The notes below the pieces were generated by a model, which did no database searches, was not told the DNA's origin, and saw nothing but the letters and a program-made list of their open reading frames with translations. Position numbers and translations under genes: made by a program. From Actinomycetota bacterium (GTDB lineage: Bacteria > Actinomycetota > Actinomycetes > Nanopelagicales > Nanopelagicaceae): a stretch of 5,527 nt of DNA. The stretch spans positions 1 to 5,527 of the forward strand of contig WLDA01000073.1 of NCBI GenBank assembly GCA_009705025.1. The letters run 5' to 3'. Shown here in pieces: positions 1 through 5,527 of the stretch. Each line of letters begins with the position of its first letter. The first letter of the stretch is position 1.

Positions 1-375
1 AAGTATTTAGATACCCGTCTGGTTCCTGAGCATTCTTCAGGGCATCTGTACATTCTTGAATAAAGGCAGAAAAGGCCTCATTTCCAACGAAATTTTGATT
101 CCAAAAGAATCCTTCTAGGGATTTCTTTACGTCGTGGTCGGCAAACCATAATCCTTTGAATTCAAACTTATCTGTTCCGTAATTTTGAAAATTCGCTAGT
201 GCACCGGTTTTTACTAACTGTTCGATTAAATGAGGAATCGTCTTCTCTGCATTTATGACTTGTCTCTTGCCAAGCCAGGATTGATCAGTGAGTTTGAATT
301 CGTTTAGACCAATTGGCTCAGTCTTTACTAATTCTTTTCTGAGCACTTTTACTGGACCATCTATAAATCCTTTTT

Positions 376-379
<4 letters not shown>
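1..379 (-). CDS. GH127-family beta-L-arabinofuranosidase, second paralog (partial, N-terminal 126 residues)
   Basis: This reading frame is open from an ATG at 379 to the left edge, so only the N-terminal part of the protein is present and the catalytic Cys/Glu region lies outside. Its residues from about 22 on align without gaps to residues 25-129 of the neighbouring complete GH127 enzyme, with about half of positions identical by eye; shared blocks include KTIPHLI/TTIPHLI, TGALAN, FKG-WF-D-D, KSLE and DGY-NT. The family (old name DUF1680) hydrolyses terminal beta-L-arabinofuranosyl residues; the exact substrate cannot be read from this fragment. No signal peptide is seen, so a cytoplasmic enzyme is likely. 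The ATG overlaps the upstream stop codon as ATGA (376-379), which suggests one operon with translational coupling. An in-frame ATG at 394 is an alternative start: it has GGTGG at 404-408, nine bases upstream, and would add five residues (MGANT). G+C of this piece is about 38% by hand count, lower than the neighbours. Confidence 0.85.
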
Positions 380-3461
<3,082 letters not shown>

Positions 3462-3463
3462 GA

Positions 3464-4969
3464 CTACTTACTGAGCTTGTAATGCAGCGAATTCCAGCGA
3501 ATTTCCTTGCGGAATTCAGTGGCATCAGTCTTTGCATTGATTGAAAGAAGTTCAACTTGAGCAATCTCTGCAAAGTCTTGAAGAACTTCTGCATCTACCG
3601 CTGTTGTCATAACAGTGTGGTGTGAACCGCCGGCATAGATCCAGCACTCGGCAGATGTTGAAAGCGATGGTGCTGGCTTCCATACTGCGCGTGCAACTGG
3701 CAAATTAGGAAGCGGCGCATCTGGTTTTACAACTTCAATCTCGTTGACAACGATACGGAAGCGATCACCGAGATCACTCATTGAAATTACGCGGCCTTTA
3801 CCTGGTGTTGCATCGAATACCAAACGAACTGGATCTTCGCGATCACCAATTCCAAGTGGGTGGATTTCGCACTTTGGTTTTGCTGATGCAATTGATGGAC
3901 AGACTTCGAGCATGTGTGCGCCAAGAACTTTTGGTTCACCTGGGCCAAAGTGATATGTGTAATCTTCCATAAAGGAAGTTCCACCCTCTAGGCCAACTGA
4001 CATTGATTTAATAATGCGCAACATTGCAGATGTCTTCCAGTCGCCTTCGCCACCGAATCCATAACCGTCGGCCATCAAACGCTGTACTGCAAGACCTGGA
4101 AGTTGGCGCAGTGCACCAAGATCTTCAAAGTTAGAAGTAAATGCGCTAAACCCGCCAGCTTCAAGGAAGCCGCGCATTGCGATTTCAATTGAGGCTGCGT
4201 AACGAAGTGAATCGTGTTGCGCTCCGCCCTTTTTCAGCGATGGGACAACGTCGTAATCGATTTCGTATTGGGCAACGAGTGCGTCAATATCTTTAGCGTT
4301 TACCTTCTCGATAGCAGCAGCAAGTGCGTTGATTCCGTAAGCCTCAACAGAGAAACCAAAACGCATCTGGGCACTTGTTTTATCGCCATCAGTGACGGCA
4401 ACACTTCGCATATTGTCACCGAATCGAGCAAGCTTGAGATTTTGTGATGTGTTCCAACCAATTGCCGCGCGCACCCAGTTAGAGATTCGCTTTACAACAA
4501 GGGCATCTGCGTAGTGACCAACAACAATTTTGCGTCCAGTATTCATGCGAGCTTGGATATGACCATGTTCGCGATCGCCGTGCGCTGCTTGATTGAGATT
4601 CATGAAATCCATATCGATGGTGTCCCACGGCAATTGTGCATTTGCTTGAGTATGAAGATGTAACAACGGCTTCTGCAAAGCAGTAAGTCCTGCAATCCAC
4701 ATTTTTGCTGGGCTAAATGTGTGCATCCAGACAATTACGCCAACGCAATTCTCATTAGCGGATGCCTCCATGCAGATTGCTTTGATCTCTTCAGCAGTCT
4801 TGAGGATTGGCTTCCAGACAATATTGAGTGGAATCGTGCCACTTGAATTGAGAGAGGTAGCAACTGCACGTGACTGATCTGCTACTTGCTCTAATGTCTC
4901 TGGACCGTAGAGATGCTGCGTTCCTGTGAGAAACCAGATTTCAGCCTTCTTATTAGTCTCGAGCTTCAT
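3464..4969 (-). CDS. araA: L-arabinose isomerase (EC 5.3.1.4)
   Basis: AraA converts L-arabinose to L-ribulose in the cytoplasm using Mn2+, the first step of the bacterial isomerase pathway. At 501 residues it is essentially the same length as E. coli AraA (500). Nearly unchanged family blocks include [14 protein letters not shown] near the N-terminus, [12 protein letters not shown] (81-92), GDREHGHI (131-138), and GEGDWKT (307-313). The metal ligands are visible as Glu308, Glu335 in [10 protein letters not shown], His352 in [11 protein letters not shown], and the His450-His451 pair in GGSHHT. The start ATG overlaps the araD stop by one base (TAATG) and is preceded by AAAGGAG, so araD and araA form one transcription unit in the order D then A. 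The gene ends two bases from the stop of the convergent LacI gene. A ribulokinase gene (araB) is expected but not present in the window. No promoter or operator is visible before it, since the transcription unit starts beyond the right edge. Confidence 0.98.
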   Translation of the reverse strand: MKLETNKKAEIWFLTGTQHLYGPETLEQVADQSRAVATSLNSSGTIPLNIVWKPILKTAEEIKAICMEASANENCVGVIVWMHTFSPAKMWIAGLTALQKPLLHLHTQANAQLPWDTIDMDFMNLNQAAHGDREHGHIQARMNTGRKIVVGHYADALVVKRISNWVRAAIGWNTSQNLKLARFGDNMRSVAVTDGDKTSAQMRFGFSVEAYGINALAAAIEKVNAKDIDALVAQYEIDYDVVPSLKKGGAQHDSLRYAASIEIAMRGFLEAGGFSAFTSNFEDLGALRQLPGLAVQRLMADGYGFGGEGDWKTSAMLRIIKSMSVGLEGGTSFMEDYTYHFGPGEPKVLGAHMLEVCPSIASAKPKCEIHPLGIGDREDPVRLVFDATPGKGRVISMSDLGDRFRIVVNEIEVVKPDAPLPNLPVARAVWKPAPSLSTSAECWIYAGGSHHTVMTTAVDAEVLQDFAEIAQVELLSINAKTDATEFRKEIRWNSLHYKLSK

Positions 4970-5527
4970 TATTTTTCTCCTTTTGTCTGACCGTAAACAT
5001 TTTGATAACGGCTAAATAGTGAATCAATATCGCTTTGAGCGAGTAGTTGAAGTGTTCCCATTGTGCGAGCAATCCATGTTGTCTTAGCAACGTCTTCGCA
5101 CATAACTGCAGCCTTGACAGCATCTTTTGCATCTTTACCTATAGTGAATACACCGTGGTTTTTCATAATTACTGCGCGAGAGCGATGACCCTTCAGCGTT
5201 GAAACAATGCCTTTTCCGATGTCATCGTTTCCAATGAGGGCAAAGGGGCCAAGTGGAATTTCTCCGCCGAATTCATCGGCCATTGCAGTCAATGCGCAAG
5301 GAATAGCACTATGAATTGCTGCCCATGCAGATGCGTAATTTGAATGTGTATGAACGATTCCGCCAACGTCTGGCATGTTCTTATAAACATAAGCATGCGC
5401 TGCGGTATCACTTGAAGGCGCAAGATCACCTTCAAGTACTTTGCCATCAAGGTCACAAATAACCATCATTGCTGGAGTTAGATCGTCATAACTCACGCCA
5501 CTTGGCTTGATCATAAAAGAGTTTCCA
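4969..5527 (-). CDS. araD: L-ribulose-5-phosphate 4-epimerase (EC 5.1.3.4), 5' end outside the window
   Basis: AraD, a zinc class II aldolase-fold enzyme, interconverts L-ribulose 5-phosphate and D-xylulose 5-phosphate, delivering arabinose carbon to the pentose phosphate pathway. Numbered from the Met at 5514, the phosphate-binding SSDT (34-37), zinc ligands His55 and His57 in [12 protein letters not shown], His120 in MKNHGVF, the catalytic Asp80 (E. coli Asp120) and the C-terminal Tyr174 in VYGQ (E. coli Tyr229) are all present. The Met at 5514 is not the true start: the frame is open through the right edge (preceding residues G-N-S-F), and in the family IKPSG is preceded by about 40 residues including a conserved TWGNVS phosphate-binding segment. 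This is therefore an edge truncation, not a broken gene. It overlaps araA by one base and probably shares an mRNA with it and with upstream genes not seen. The fold is shared with L-fuculose-phosphate aldolase, but the YGQ end, the HAD/MAD-type Asp and the araA neighbour favour AraD. Confidence 0.95.
   Translation of the reverse strand, partial: GNSFMIKPSGVSYDDLTPAMMVICDLDGKVLEGDLAPSSDTAAHAYVYKNMPDVGGIVHTHSNYASAWAAIHSAIPCALTAMADEFGGEIPLGPFALIGNDDIGKGIVSTLKGHRSRAVIMKNHGVFTIGKDAKDAVKAAVMCEDVAKTTWIARTMGTLQLLAQSDIDSLFSRYQNVYGQTKGEK
4977..4983 (-). promoter_or_regulatory. Shine-Dalgarno site of araA (AAAGGAG)
   Basis: AAAGGAG lies seven bases before the araA ATG, inside the last codons of araD. 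It is the strongest ribosome-binding site in the window and fixes the araA start at 4969; with the TAATG stop/start overlap it indicates both independent initiation and coupling to araD translation. Confidence 0.8.

Noticed and set aside
4969..5514. araD as a complete 181-residue protein starting at the Met at 5514
   Set aside because: The frame continues upstream to the edge and the family's N-terminal TWGNVS region must precede IKPSG; the Met is internal.
5516..5525. Ten-base match (AAAGAGTTTC) to the 2409-2421 operator candidate near the right edge
   Set aside because: It lies in open araD coding sequence (codons for N-S-F), lacks the flanking CG pair on either side, and is cut close to the edge, so there is no support for a regulatory site.

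Overview
The window is a compact sugar-catabolism locus for L-arabinose. It carries, on the minus strand, araD (L-ribulose-5-phosphate 4-epimerase, 5' end off the right edge) followed by araA (L-arabinose isomerase), and a separate minus-strand pair of GH127-type beta-L-arabinofuranosidase genes (one complete, one running off the left edge). Between them, on the plus strand, lies one LacI-family regulator. Genes cover nearly everything. The only intergenic stretch of note is the ~120-base divergent region between the regulator and the complete glycosidase gene.

Organism: G+C is in the low to mid 40s percent by eye, intergenic gaps are very short, several starts overlap the preceding stop, and there are no mobile elements or RNA genes. 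The AraA, AraD and LacI proteins read to me as actinobacterial in style. Together this suggests a streamlined, moderately AT-rich actinobacterium, for instance a freshwater Nanopelagicales (acI) type. This is an inference without any database comparison; another phylum is possible.

Layout: 1-379 (-) partial second GH127 paralog; 376-2322 (-) complete GH127 enzyme; 2323-2444 divergent control region with two clusters of CGAAA/TTTCG inverted repeats and a plausible promoter; 2445-3461 (+) LacI-type repressor; 3464-4969 (-) araA; 4969-5527 (-) araD, incomplete. The lacI and araA genes converge and end 2 bases apart.

How it may work: neither glycosidase shows a secretion signal, so arabinose-containing oligosaccharides or glycosides would be imported by a transporter not seen here and cleaved in the cytoplasm to L-arabinose. 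AraA makes L-ribulose, a ribulokinase (AraB, not in the window, perhaps beyond the right edge) phosphorylates it, and AraD makes D-xylulose 5-phosphate for the pentose phosphate pathway. The LacI protein probably represses the glycosidase pair and itself through the divergent region. All components belong to known families. I do not see a new type of system; the novelty is in the arrangement and the candidate operator.
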